Assembly (NCBI GenBank): GCA_019247605.1 | Contig: JAFBAS010000187.1 | Location: 1-50,687 of the forward strand | Source of the DNA: Hyphomicrobiales bacterium | Lineage (GTDB): Bacteria; Pseudomonadota; Alphaproteobacteria; Rhizobiales; Beijerinckiaceae | DNA length: 50,687 nucleotides | Direction of reading: 5' to 3' | Shown here: positions 26,363-34,347 of the stretch, piece by piece | Position numbering within the stretch: position 1 is the first letter of the stretch | Layout: each line of letters starts with the position of its first letter | Notes under the pieces: generated by a model | Databases searched by the model: none | Told to the model about the DNA's origin: nothing | The model's input: only the letters and a program-made list of their open reading frames with translations | Program-made: the position numbers and the translations under genes

Positions 26363-27149
26363 CGTGGCGATGCTCGTCCCGCTCGATCTCAAAAGCGCCG
26401 GCCATGACGAAGACTCGCGCCTGAAGCCGCACCACGTCGATATCCGTCCCGTAAAGGCGCGACAACACGGCAGACGTGATCACTTCATCGACTGTTCCGA
26501 TGGCAGCCTGCCGGTTGCCGAGATAAAGCACGCGGTCGATCGCGCCGACGAGCGGATTGATTTCATGGGCGCTGAAAAGCACGGTGAGACCAAGTTCGCG
26601 ATTGAGCTCCGAGACAAGGCTCACGATCGACTTTTGATGATTGAGATCGAGGCTGAGCAAGGGCTCGTCGAGGAGAAGCAGGCGCGGCTTGCCGAGAAGC
26701 GCCTGTGCGAGCAAAAGCCGCTGGCGTTCGCCGCCCGAGAGCTCGACCAGAGGCCGCCGCGCAAGCCCCGCGGCATCGACGAGCGCAATCGCCCGGTCGA
26801 CATCGAAGCGCAACGCCCTGTCGAGAAGTGGCAAACCGAAGCGCTGGCCCTTGGCGGCGCAAGCCACGAAATCCCAGCCGCTGAGCCGCAAGCCCACGTT
26901 CGAGCTTCGCGTCTGTGGCATGTAGCCTATCGCCTCGTCCGCGCCGGCGGCCGCTCCTGAGAAGACCCTGATCCGTCCCGTGGTCGCGGGCACGAGGCCG
27001 AGCAAGGCGCGCAAGAGCGTCGTCTTGCCGGCGCCATTGGGGCCAAGGAGGCCAACGAACTCGCCCTCCTCGATGGAAAAGGAGACCCGTGACAGAATGA
27101 TTCTGTCAGCGAGCTCGAGCGTCACATCGGAAAAGGCCAGAGCTTCCAT
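26355..27149 (-). CDS. znuC: Metal ABC transporter ATP-binding protein
   Basis: A 264-residue ATPase with Walker A GPNGAGKTT, signature LSGGERQRLLLAQALL, Walker B LLLLDEPLLSLD and the switch His in SAHEINP. It follows the ZnuC/MntA type and pairs with the permease. Start: ATG at 27149 shares its first base with the stop of the binding-protein gene (TGATG), which fixes the start. Confidence 0.9.
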   Translation of the reverse strand: MEALAFSDVTLELADRIILSRVSFSIEEGEFVGLLGPNGAGKTTLLRALLGLVPATTGRIRVFSGAAAGADEAIGYMPQTRSSNVGLRLSGWDFVACAAKGQRFGLPLLDRALRFDVDRAIALVDAAGLARRPLVELSGGERQRLLLAQALLGKPRLLLLDEPLLSLDLNHQKSIVSLVSELNRELGLTVLFSAHEINPLVGAIDRVLYLGNRQAAIGTVDEVITSAVLSRLYGTDIDVVRLQARVFVMAGAFEIERDEHRHDV

Positions 27150-28036
27150 CAAACCCCGCCCGGAAGCGCCTTTTCGATCGCCTCGAGCTCCCCCTCCATC
27201 CATTGCTGGAAACTCTTGCCTGAAGGCTGCGTCTCCGTCACGCCGACGACGGGGATCTGGTTCTCCTGCGCGATCTTCAAAAGGCGCTGGGCGGCACTGT
27301 CGCTGGCTTGACTGTTGTAGAAGAAGAGCTTCACGCGCTTCATTTTGAGATCGTTCTCGAAGGCCGCGACATCGGAAGCCGCAGGCTCGGTGTTGTTCAT
27401 CACCGCGAGCTGAAAGCGCTCATTGCGCATCTTGAACCCCAACGCGGTCGCCATGTAGCCGAAAACGGGCTCGGTCGCGGTCACCGAAATTCCCGAAGCG
27501 GACTTGCGGATGTCGGCGATCTTCGCGGCGATCGGCCTGAGCGAATCCGTGAAGGTTTCCAAGCGCTGCTCGTAATCGCTCTTGTGTGCCGGATCCTCGG
27601 CGACGAGCGCGGCCGTGATCGCCTTGGCGACGGCGGGCGCGGTCGGCGGATCATACCAAAGGTGAGGGTTCACGCCGGCCTTCTTGTGCAACAGCTCGCC
27701 AACGACGATGACGCGGCGGTTCGGCACCTTGCCCGCCTTGATTAGCTTGGCCATCCACGGGTCATAGTCGACGCCGTTGTAAATGACGATCCTGGCCGAA
27801 GCGAGATCGCGCGCCACCGAAGGGCTCGCCTCGAAAAGATGCGGATCCTCATCCGGATTGGAAAGGATGCTCGTGACCTGCGCATTCTCTCCGGCGAGCT
27901 GCTGGGCGATATCGCCGTAGAAATTTTCGGCGGCGACGATCTTGATCGCTTTGTCGTTCGTCTGTGCAATCACCGGCGCGTTGGCAAAGCCCAGGATCGA
28001 TGCAAAAAACCATGCGAATGCAAAACGGGCGTTCAT
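27149..28036 (-). CDS. Metal ABC transporter solute-binding protein (Zn/Mn type)
   Basis: A 295-residue periplasmic protein with a cleavable signal peptide (MNARFAFAWFFASILGFANAPVIAQ). Cluster A-I landmarks: His66 in DEDPHLFEASP, His125 in NPHLWYDPP, and Glu189 in TATEPVFGYM where ZnuA usually has His. A Glu third ligand is a feature of the Mn-binding relatives (PsaA type). There is no His-rich loop of the kind seen in ZnuA. I therefore leave the metal open between Zn and Mn. First gene of the operon; GAGGAGGTCGCTC precedes the ATG at 28036. Confidence 0.85.
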   Translation of the reverse strand: MNARFAFAWFFASILGFANAPVIAQTNDKAIKIVAAENFYGDIAQQLAGENAQVTSILSNPDEDPHLFEASPSVARDLASARIVIYNGVDYDPWMAKLIKAGKVPNRRVIVVGELLHKKAGVNPHLWYDPPTAPAVAKAITAALVAEDPAHKSDYEQRLETFTDSLRPIAAKIADIRKSASGISVTATEPVFGYMATALGFKMRNERFQLAVMNNTEPAASDVAAFENDLKMKRVKLFFYNSQASDSAAQRLLKIAQENQIPVVGVTETQPSGKSFQQWMEGELEAIEKALPGGV

Positions 28037-28071
28037 GAGCGACCTCCTCGAGCGAGGCGCCACAGATAAAA

Positions 28072-28086
28072 TGATATAACATAACA
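28072..28086 (-). promoter_or_regulatory. Zur-box-like inverted repeat upstream of the metal-uptake operon
   Basis: TGATATAACATAACA at 28072-28086 is an imperfect palindrome of the form TGwTAT-nnn-ATAwCA, lying 36 bp before the binding-protein start. It is AT-rich within GC-rich DNA and resembles Zur operators with TGTTATA-type arms. Binding by the operon's own Fur-family protein is inferred. Confidence 0.6.
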
Positions 28087-28191
28087 GTCAACGCCGAAGG
28101 AAGCGAGTAGCGAGTAGCGAAGTCGCGAGATAGAGAGTGTCGTATCTATCGCTTTCGCAACCTGCTATTCGCTCCAACCGAGGCCGATAAA

Positions 28192-28655
28192 ATGAGCCAC
28201 CCTCCCCTCCCCCCTTTCACCGCCGAAACCGCCACCCAGAAGGCTCGCGCCGCCGAGGATGCGTGGAACACGCGCGACCCGCGCGCGTCGCGCTTGCCTA
28301 TACGCCCGACAGCCGCTGGCGAAACCGCGCCGAGTTCTTCGAAGGGCGCGAAGCGATCGAGGCCTTCTTGCGACGCAAATGGGCGCGCGAGCTCGATTAC
28401 CGCTTGATCAAGGAGGTCTTCGCCTTCCGCGACAACCGCATCGCCGTGCGCTTTGCCTATGAATGGCACGACGATAGCGGCCAATGGTTCCGCAGCTACG
28501 GCAACGAGAACTGGGAATTCGATGCCGAAGGCCTGATGCGCCGGCGCATCGCATCCATCAACGACCTTCCGATCAAGGAGAGCGAGCGCAAATACCATTG
28601 GCCGCTCGGTCGGCGGCCGGACGACCATGCGTCGTTGAGCGATCTCGGATTGTGA
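28192..28655 (+). pseudogene. DUF1348 (SnoaL/NTF2-like) gene with a one-base frameshift
   Basis: The product should read as a full DUF1348 protein of about 154 residues: the start [22 protein letters not shown] and AWNTRDP lie in one frame, and from about 28280 the rest ([22 protein letters not shown], then [43 protein letters not shown]) continues in the frame one base away. One base is missing in the run GACCCGCGCGCG at 28275-28286. A GTG at 28263 opens the second frame and could give a shortened protein. It is either a genuine decayed gene or a sequencing error in a GC repeat. DUF1348 proteins have an NTF2-like fold, function unknown. Confidence 0.8.
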
Positions 28656-28784
28656 GAGAGTAGCGAGGAGTAAAAGGTGAGCATGGAATGCGTGGAAAGC
28701 GCGTTGGCGCCCCCACTCGCCGCTCGCTCTTCGCGGCTCTCCCTTTCACCACTTTCCCTACAATGGCGAAGCAAAGAAGCGCGC

Positions 28785-29399
28785 TCACCGCCCGGCGAGA
28801 TATTCCGTGATCGTGGCGAGGTCGTCCTGCGAAGTCGCGTTCATGAGATCGGACATGCCGGGGTTATTGGCGCGCTCGCGCGTGCGGAAATCGGCGATGG
28901 TTTTCGCGAGATATTCCCGGCTTTGACCAGCGAGACGCGGCACGCTCGCGTCGCCTTGAAACTGATCGAGGTGGCAACCCGTGCATCCCACCGATGAGAT
29001 CGCGGTCAAGGCGCGCGTTGCCACATCCTTCGATGCCGAGGGTTGCTCGAGAGAGGGCCAGCTTTTTTTGGCGAAGAACGCCGCTAGCGCGAGCATGTCC
29101 TCGCGCTCGAGCGCCTCGGCGATCGGTGACATCTTCTGGTTCTTGCGCATCCCCCGCTTGAAATCGCGAAGCTGGAGATAGAGGTAGCCCTCCTGCTGGC
29201 CCCAAATGATCGGCGTCGTCTTCTCCTGCGGGATCCCCGCCTCGCCGTGACAGGCGCCGCAGGTGGCGGCCTTCTCCTCGATCGATTGGGCATGGAGCGG
29301 GAAAACCTGCGCCAGGAGGAAAAGTGCCGCGGCGAGCACGGCCTTTCTCACCCTCGAATGAACCCGGGCGCTCCCGCTTTTTTGCCGTAAGTCTCGCAT
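28785..29399 (-). CDS. Exported diheme cytochrome c (c4-like)
   Basis: A 204-residue protein with an N-terminal signal (KAVLAAALFLLAQVFPLHAQ) and two covalent haem motifs: CGACH (47-51) and CTGCH (139-143). Met90 (KNQKMSP) and the Met in NPGMSDLM suit the axial ligands. The two halves resemble each other as in cytochrome c4. It lies 77 bp downstream of the PQQ dehydrogenase on the same strand, with a terminator between, so it probably takes electrons from that enzyme and hands them to the respiratory chain. The start is unsure because the ATG at 29399 has a weak ribosome site. Confidence 0.88.
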   Translation of the reverse strand: MRDLRQKSGSARVHSRVRKAVLAAALFLLAQVFPLHAQSIEEKAATCGACHGEAGIPQEKTTPIIWGQQEGYLYLQLRDFKRGMRKNQKMSPIAEALEREDMLALAAFFAKKSWPSLEQPSASKDVATRALTAISSVGCTGCHLDQFQGDASVPRLAGQSREYLAKTIADFRTRERANNPGMSDLMNATSQDDLATITEYLAGR

Positions 29400-29423
29400 C
29401 TGGTGTTCGCCGCATCATTCATC

Positions 29424-29457
29424 CAAAAAAAGACGGGACCGCCGAGCGGTCCCGCCT
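29424..29457 (-). terminator. Rho-independent terminator after the PQQ dehydrogenase
   Basis: CGGGACCG (29434-29441) and CGGTCCCG (29447-29454) form a strong stem with a five-base loop. On the minus strand it is followed by TCTTTTTTTGG. It lies 19 bp after the dehydrogenase stop, so full-strength expression of the cytochrome gene would need read-through or its own promoter. Confidence 0.85.
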
Positions 29458-29475
29458 CAAACGCACAGGCGCGGA

Positions 29476-31182
29476 TCAATCCACCGTGAAAGCGATGATG
29501 GCGTTGCCCCGCTTGTAATCGAGCTGGACGTTGCCGCCCGCGCCGACCACGATGTACTGCTTGCCGTCCACGGTGTACGAGGACGGTGGCGCGTTGACGC
29601 CGGCGCCCGCCTGGAACTTCCAGAGCGTCGAGCCTGTCTCGGCATCGTAGGCCTTGAACAGGCCGTTCCCCTCACCCGTGAAGACGAGCCCACCCGCGGT
29701 CGCGAGTACCCCGCCGATCATCGGTTGCGGCGTCTTCACCTGCCATCTGATCTTTCCGGTGTTGTAGTCGACGGCGGTGACATTCCCCCATTGCTCCTCG
29801 GAGGGGATCACCTTGAAGGCACCGCCGAGCCAGAGCTTGCCCTGCGGATAGGGTGCGTTGGCCACATGATAGGTCATCGGCTGGTGCAAGTTGATCGCAT
29901 AAGCGAGGCCGAGCACCGGATTGGTCGCCATCGGCGACCACTCGACCCCGCCATTGGCGCCCGGAAGCATGCGTGCGCCGTCCTTCGTCGGAAGCGTCCA
30001 CATGTTCTCTTGCGGCACCATCGCTTCGGAGAAGCGGATGAGCGAGCAATCCTTGGCGTCATGCACATAAACGTGACCGGTCTTGCCGGCATGGATGACG
30101 CCCTTGGTCGGCTTGCCGTCCTTGCCGGTGACGGTCGTGATGACGGCCGGGCTCACGGCGTCGAGATCCCAGATATCGTGCGCGATATACTGGAAGTGAC
30201 AGACATATTGCCCGGTATTGAGGTCGAGCGAAACCAGCGAGTCGGTATAGAGATTGTCTCCCGGTCGCACCGACCCATCGAGATCGGGCGACGGGTTCCC
30301 GACCATGAAGTAAATGCGGTTGGTCTCGAGATCGACCGCGGGGTTCTGCCAAACACCCCCGCCCAGGGTCTTGAACGGATCGCCGGATTTTGCGAGCTGC
30401 GCCTTCTCGGCCGCGATGTCGCGGTGCATGTCGCGTCCGGTCGCGTCCTTCTCGGCCCAGACGCCGACGGAATTCTCCGGGATGGTGTTGAAGTTCCAGA
30501 GAAGCTTTCCTGTCTTCGCGTCATAGGCGCGCAGGAAGCCGCGAATACCGTATTCGCCGCCATTCGTGCCGATCAGGATTTTGCCGTTCACGGCGGTGGG
30601 CGCCATCGTCTCGCTGTAGCCGAGTTCCGGGTCGGCGACGTCCGCCGTCCAAACGACATTGCCGGTCTTGGAATCGAGCGCGACAAGCTTGGAATCGAGC
30701 GTCGCGAGATACACCATGTCGCCATAAGCCGCGACGCCACGGTTGTTCGGCCCGCAGCAGAAGGTCGTGACCGGGCCGAGCTTGTGCTTGTAATGCCAGA
30801 GTTCCTCGCCGGTGCGCGCGTTCAAGGCGTAGACATGGCTGAAGGACGTCGTGACATACATCACACCGTTGATGATGAGCGGCGATGTCTCGAGAGACTC
30901 TTTGACCTCCGTCTGGAAAATCCAGGCGGGATGGAGGCGCGCGACATTGGCGGTGTTGATCTGCGTGTTCGGGTAGTAGCGCCTCTGCCAGTAATCGCCA
31001 TTCGTGAGCAAGAAGTTGTTCCCGTCGCTCTCGGCGCGGTTGAGAAGGTCTTGCGTGACGGTGTTCATGTCACCGTATTTCACGGCGGATTTGACCTCTT
31101 GCGAGGACGCCGTACCCATGGTTACGACGGCGAGAGCGAGCGCGCCCGCGAATGAATAGCCCATGCGTTTTCGCGTTTTCAT
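29476..31182 (-). CDS. PQQ-dependent alcohol dehydrogenase, lanthanide type
   Basis: A 568-residue periplasmic quinoprotein with a signal peptide ([16 protein letters not shown]). The eight-bladed propeller carries tryptophan-docking repeats (for example [24 protein letters not shown]). Active-site residues by alignment from memory: vicinal disulfide Cys142-Cys143 (FCCGPNNRG), Glu210 (NGGEYGIRG), Asn296 (VGNPSPD), Asp339, and the extra Asp341 in HDIWDLDAV. The Asp-x-Asp pair marks lanthanide-dependent enzymes (XoxF, PedH, ExaF) as opposed to Ca-dependent MxaF. No mxa or xox accessory genes are near, so the alcohol used is open. GGAGG precedes the ATG at 31182; genes for a cytochrome c and cytochrome b561 flank it. 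Confidence 0.9.
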   Translation of the reverse strand: MKTRKRMGYSFAGALALAVVTMGTASSQEVKSAVKYGDMNTVTQDLLNRAESDGNNFLLTNGDYWQRRYYPNTQINTANVARLHPAWIFQTEVKESLETSPLIINGVMYVTTSFSHVYALNARTGEELWHYKHKLGPVTTFCCGPNNRGVAAYGDMVYLATLDSKLVALDSKTGNVVWTADVADPELGYSETMAPTAVNGKILIGTNGGEYGIRGFLRAYDAKTGKLLWNFNTIPENSVGVWAEKDATGRDMHRDIAAEKAQLAKSGDPFKTLGGGVWQNPAVDLETNRIYFMVGNPSPDLDGSVRPGDNLYTDSLVSLDLNTGQYVCHFQYIAHDIWDLDAVSPAVITTVTGKDGKPTKGVIHAGKTGHVYVHDAKDCSLIRFSEAMVPQENMWTLPTKDGARMLPGANGGVEWSPMATNPVLGLAYAINLHQPMTYHVANAPYPQGKLWLGGAFKVIPSEEQWGNVTAVDYNTGKIRWQVKTPQPMIGGVLATAGGLVFTGEGNGLFKAYDAETGSTLWKFQAGAGVNAPPSSYTVDGKQYIVVGAGGNVQLDYKRGNAIIAFTVD

Positions 31183-31367
31183 GTTTCCTCCACGGCGTGG
31201 TTTGCGATCGAGATTATTCCGTGCGCCGGCTCGCAAAAGCTGCATAGGCATTCAGGACCTGTCAAGGAAATAAGCTGGAACGGGGGCGCGTCAGACGATT
31301 TTGTTGTCGCTCGACAGCAGACTTCCGCGTCAGGCGAGGCGAACGCCGCATCGATGCGGGTTCGACC

Positions 31368-32000
31368 TCATTCCCGCCATGCCGGCTCGGAGGCGCGGCG
31401 AGCGCCGGGAAGCATGCGCCCCATGACGCTGTCACGCAGCACGTAATGATGGAACAGCGCGAGAAGCGCGTGGCCGACGACCAGAATAACGAGCGCGTTC
31501 GCGACCCAACCGTGCAGCGATCCCACGAGCTTGCGCAAATCGCGATCGCCGTGAGCGAGATCCGGTAGCGAGAACAGGTTGAAAATGCTGTCTCCGCGCA
31601 CCAATGCGTTTGTCGCTCCCAAGACGACGGCGATGATCGCGATCGCATAAAGCGACCAGTGGCCGATCGCGGCGAGATGATCGAGCCTCCCGGCGCGATC
31701 AGGACGCAGCGCCCCCACGCCCCTGTTGCGCCACATGATGCGAATGGCAAGCACGATGGCGAGGGTCACGCCTAGGAAAACATGGACCGAGCGCGCATCG
31801 ACCCGCCACGACCCTGCCGGGAAATCATCAATCGTCTGTCCGAGGATCCAGAGCGCGCTCACCAAAAATGCGGTGTACCAATGCAGGAGGATCGTCTTTC
31901 GATCGTAAACAAACTCGTGTCGCGGCGACTTTCGGGTGGGCGACCGTTGCCCATCCCGGCCCAGCTTCGGCGGGTTTCTGAACGTCGTGCGATCGGACAT
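31368..32000 (-). CDS. Cytochrome b561-type membrane protein
   Basis: A 210-residue inner membrane protein. After a polar start come four helices, with histidines at the membrane edges suited to bind two b-type haems (ILLHWYTAFLV, ARSVHVFLGVTLAIV, LVGSLHGWVANALV, VVGHALLALFHHYVL). Proteins of this type pass electrons between a periplasmic donor or acceptor and quinone. Its position 185 bp upstream of the PQQ dehydrogenase on the same strand suggests it forms part of that chain. The start at 32000 (MSDRTTF) fits the family length; the frame extends to 32306 in a repeat-rich region. Confidence 0.85.
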   Translation of the reverse strand: MSDRTTFRNPPKLGRDGQRSPTRKSPRHEFVYDRKTILLHWYTAFLVSALWILGQTIDDFPAGSWRVDARSVHVFLGVTLAIVLAIRIMWRNRGVGALRPDRAGRLDHLAAIGHWSLYAIAIIAVVLGATNALVRGDSIFNLFSLPDLAHGDRDLRKLVGSLHGWVANALVILVVGHALLALFHHYVLRDSVMGRMLPGARRASEPAWRE

Positions 32001-32080
32001 CTCGCCTCGCTCGTCGCGCTTCGCCGGATTCGGGATCTCGCAAAAGCTTTCCGAAACATGCAGTCGGAGAGAGTCACTCT

Positions 32081-32288
32081 CGCCGAGCGCTCCAAAAGAA
32101 CGAGGGGAAGGGAGCACATGTTCCACACCGCTCATACCATGAATGAGCTCCCGAGACGTTGCCATTCCCGGCCGAGCGCTCCGAAGGAGCGTGAGGGGAA
32201 GGCAAACCATGTGCACCGGTCGTGTGTGTGAGGGCCCCCTTCCCGAGGCTCGCCCGCGCGAGCCTCGCCGGGGGAGCCTCGCCGGGGT
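32081..32288. repeat. Short intergenic repeats and a palindromic element
   Basis: Two imperfect copies of about 43 bp lie at 32081-32121 and 32170-32212; both contain GCCGAGCGCTCC and AGGGGAAGG and end near CATGT. Then follow a nine-pair palindrome GAGGCTCGC/GCGAGCCTC (32245-32266) and a 13-bp direct repeat AGCCTCGCCGGGG (32261-32273 and 32275-32287). This looks like a short repetitive extragenic element. It sits between the b561 gene and the small membrane protein gene. Confidence 0.6.
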
Positions 32289-32302
32289 GACGGTGCGCCT
32301 CG

Positions 32303-32494
32303 TCAAGAATGCGACACTGCCCGCCGCTCGGCCTGATTCTGGTGCGAGGGAGCTGCAACCGAGTGCGCCGTCGGCGTCGTCTCATGCGGGGATTTGTTCA
32401 TCGGCTTGGCGATCACGACCGTGGCCAAGCCAACGAAAAGAACGACGATGGCGAAGCTGTCGACGAGTTTTTCCGAGAACGATATTTTTTCCAT
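32303..32494 (-). CDS. Small single-pass membrane protein
   Basis: A 63-residue protein MEKISFSEKLVDSFAIVV with one helix (residues about 12-30) and a polar, His-containing tail (MNKSPHETTPTAHSVAAPSHQNQ) that should face the periplasm. GGAGAAA precedes the ATG at 32494. It lies upstream of the b561 and PQQ dehydrogenase genes on the same strand but is separated from them by 300 bp with repeats. Function unknown. Confidence 0.5.
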   Translation of the reverse strand: MEKISFSEKLVDSFAIVVLFVGLATVVIAKPMNKSPHETTPTAHSVAAPSHQNQAERRAVSHS

Positions 32495-32807
32495 TTTCTC
32501 CAGCTCGCCCCGCGCAGGGGTCAAATTCAATTCGTTGCACTCGAGCCCGCGTCACCCGGCGATGAGGCTACCATCTGAGCCAAAGCAAGTACCGCGCCTG
32601 ACCGGAATAAGACCCCTTGCCTCGCCCCATTATTCCCTCCGCAATGACGCTCAAGAAATAGTGAATGGGTTGCGCGAGCCGGCGACATCAGAAATGATCG
32701 AGGTCTTTTCTGGCGCGATCGTCGTTTCCTTCGCGCGATTGGCATGGTAAGCTGTTGATATAAATAACAACAACGGGGAAAGAAAAGGGAAAGAAAGGGG
32801 AGACATC
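32495..32807 (+). other. Intergenic region with AT-rich leader of the MHS transporter
   Basis: About 310 bp between divergent genes. The right end (32745-32800) is AT- and purine-rich (ATATAAATAACAAC and GGGGAAAGAAAAGGGAAAGAAAGGGG), giving the transporter gene a strong purine-rich ribosome-binding stretch. No gene seen. Confidence 0.45.
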
Positions 32808-34151
32808 ATGACCAGCACTGACACTCGTTCTTTTGTCTTGTCCGATGCCGAGCAGCGCGTGCAATTGAGAAGAGCGGTCATCGCGAGCACGATCGGCACC
32901 GCAATCGAATGGTACGATTTCTTCCTCTACAGCGTGGTCACGGGACTGGTGTTCGCCAAGCTCTTCTTCCCCAAATCGGATCCGCTTGTGGGCACGCTCG
33001 AAGCTTTCGCCATTTATGCGGTCGGCTTCGTCGCACGACCGGTGGGAGCCGCGATCTTCGGACATTACGGAGACCGGATCGGGCGCAAGTCGACGCTCAT
33101 CGCAACCCTCATGGTCATGGGCATTGCGACATTCGCGGTGGCGCTCGTGCCCACTTATGAATCGATCGGGGTTTGGGGTGCGATCATCCTGACGATATTG
33201 CGCTTCATTCAAGGGGTGGGAGTGGGCGGGGAATGGGGCGGATCGGTGCTCATGTCGATGGAGTGGGCCCGCTCGCATCACAGCCGAGGCTTCATCGCCT
33301 CCTGGCCGCAATTCGGCGTTCCCTGCGGGCTGTTCCTCGCCAATCTCGTGGTGCTCGCCGTGAGCCAGATCTCGGGACCGGATTTCCTCATCTGGGGCTG
33401 GCGCATCCCCTTCCTGCTGAGTCTGATCCTCGTCGCCGTCGGGCTCTATATTCGCCTTGGCATTCTCGAGACACCGGTGTTCGCACGCCTCGTGGCCGAG
33501 AAACGCATCGAGCGCACCCCGATCCTCCAGGTGATCCGGGAGCAACCAAAGACCATCATCTTGAGCGCCTTCGCGCGCATGGCCGAGCAAGCCCCCTTCT
33601 ACATCTTCACCGCCTACGTCTTCGCCTACGGGGTGGGAACGCTCAAACTCTCGCGCGACTTCCTCCTGATCGCCGTTCTCGTCGCTTCCGTATTGTCCTT
33701 CTTCACGATCCCCTTCTGCGGTCACCTTTCCGATCGTCTCGGACGCAAGAAGGTCTACATGACCGGCGCTGTCATCACCGGCATTTTCGGCTTCGTCTAT
33801 TTCGGCATGCTCGACAGCGGCAGCGCGACGCTGATCTTTCTCGCGATCGTGCTTTCTCTCATCCCGCACGACATCATGTATGGACCGCAAGCGGCGCTCA
33901 TCGCCGAGTCCTTCACAGGCCGTTTGCGCTACAGCGGGGCCTCCCTGGGCTACCAGCTCGCTTCGGTGATCGCCGGGGGACCCGCTCCGTTGATCGCGGC
34001 GGCGCTCTACGAGCATTACAAATCGCCCTATGCGATTGCGGGCTACATCGCAGTGTGCGCGATCTTGACCCTGATCGCGACGGCTCTCATGTCCGATTAT
34101 ACCGGTAAGGCCATTGACGAGGACATAGCCGACCAAGCCGCGCGTGCGTGA
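32808..34151 (+). CDS. MHS-family MFS transporter, probably shikimate/quinate type
   Basis: A 447-residue inner membrane symporter with 12 hydrophobic segments. Landmarks of the metabolite:H+ symporter family: GTAIEWYDFFLYS at the start, PVGAAIFGHYGDRIGRK in loop 2-3, LRFIQGVGVGGEWGGSVLMSMEWA, and FCGHLSDRLGRKK in the second half. Relatives include ShiA (shikimate), KgtP and ProP. The next gene on the same strand is the dehydroshikimate dehydratase QuiC, 196 bp on, so uptake of shikimate, quinate or another hydroaromatic acid is likely. Substrate is inferred from context. Confidence 0.88.
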   Translation: MTSTDTRSFVLSDAEQRVQLRRAVIASTIGTAIEWYDFFLYSVVTGLVFAKLFFPKSDPLVGTLEAFAIYAVGFVARPVGAAIFGHYGDRIGRKSTLIATLMVMGIATFAVALVPTYESIGVWGAIILTILRFIQGVGVGGEWGGSVLMSMEWARSHHSRGFIASWPQFGVPCGLFLANLVVLAVSQISGPDFLIWGWRIPFLLSLILVAVGLYIRLGILETPVFARLVAEKRIERTPILQVIREQPKTIILSAFARMAEQAPFYIFTAYVFAYGVGTLKLSRDFLLIAVLVASVLSFFTIPFCGHLSDRLGRKKVYMTGAVITGIFGFVYFGMLDSGSATLIFLAIVLSLIPHDIMYGPQAALIAESFTGRLRYSGASLGYQLASVIAGGPAPLIAAALYEHYKSPYAIAGYIAVCAILTLIATALMSDYTGKAIDEDIADQAARA

Positions 34152-34347
34152 TCGCGTTCCGACGCCCTTCAAAGCGTCACGAGGGCGGGCATTCAGAGTG
34201 ATCCCTCGAACCTCGGTTGCACTGATTGAGCAGCCGAGGACGTCGCGCGTACGTTTCGTTCAAACTCACTTTTCGTGTTCTCGACGGCCGGCATCGAAAT
34301 CCCAGGTTTGATGGGCCGAACGAATCCAATTATGGTTTTCGTGCCCC

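Noticed and set aside
29725-31155. A 476-residue open frame on the plus strand
   Set aside because: It lies exactly antisense to the PQQ dehydrogenase, has Arg/Asp/Val-rich composition without any family pattern, and is explained by the high-GC codon use of the real gene.
32688-34172. A 494-residue open frame on the minus strand
   Set aside because: Antisense to the MHS transporter; the charged composition (many E, D, R, H) is the mirror of membrane-protein codons.
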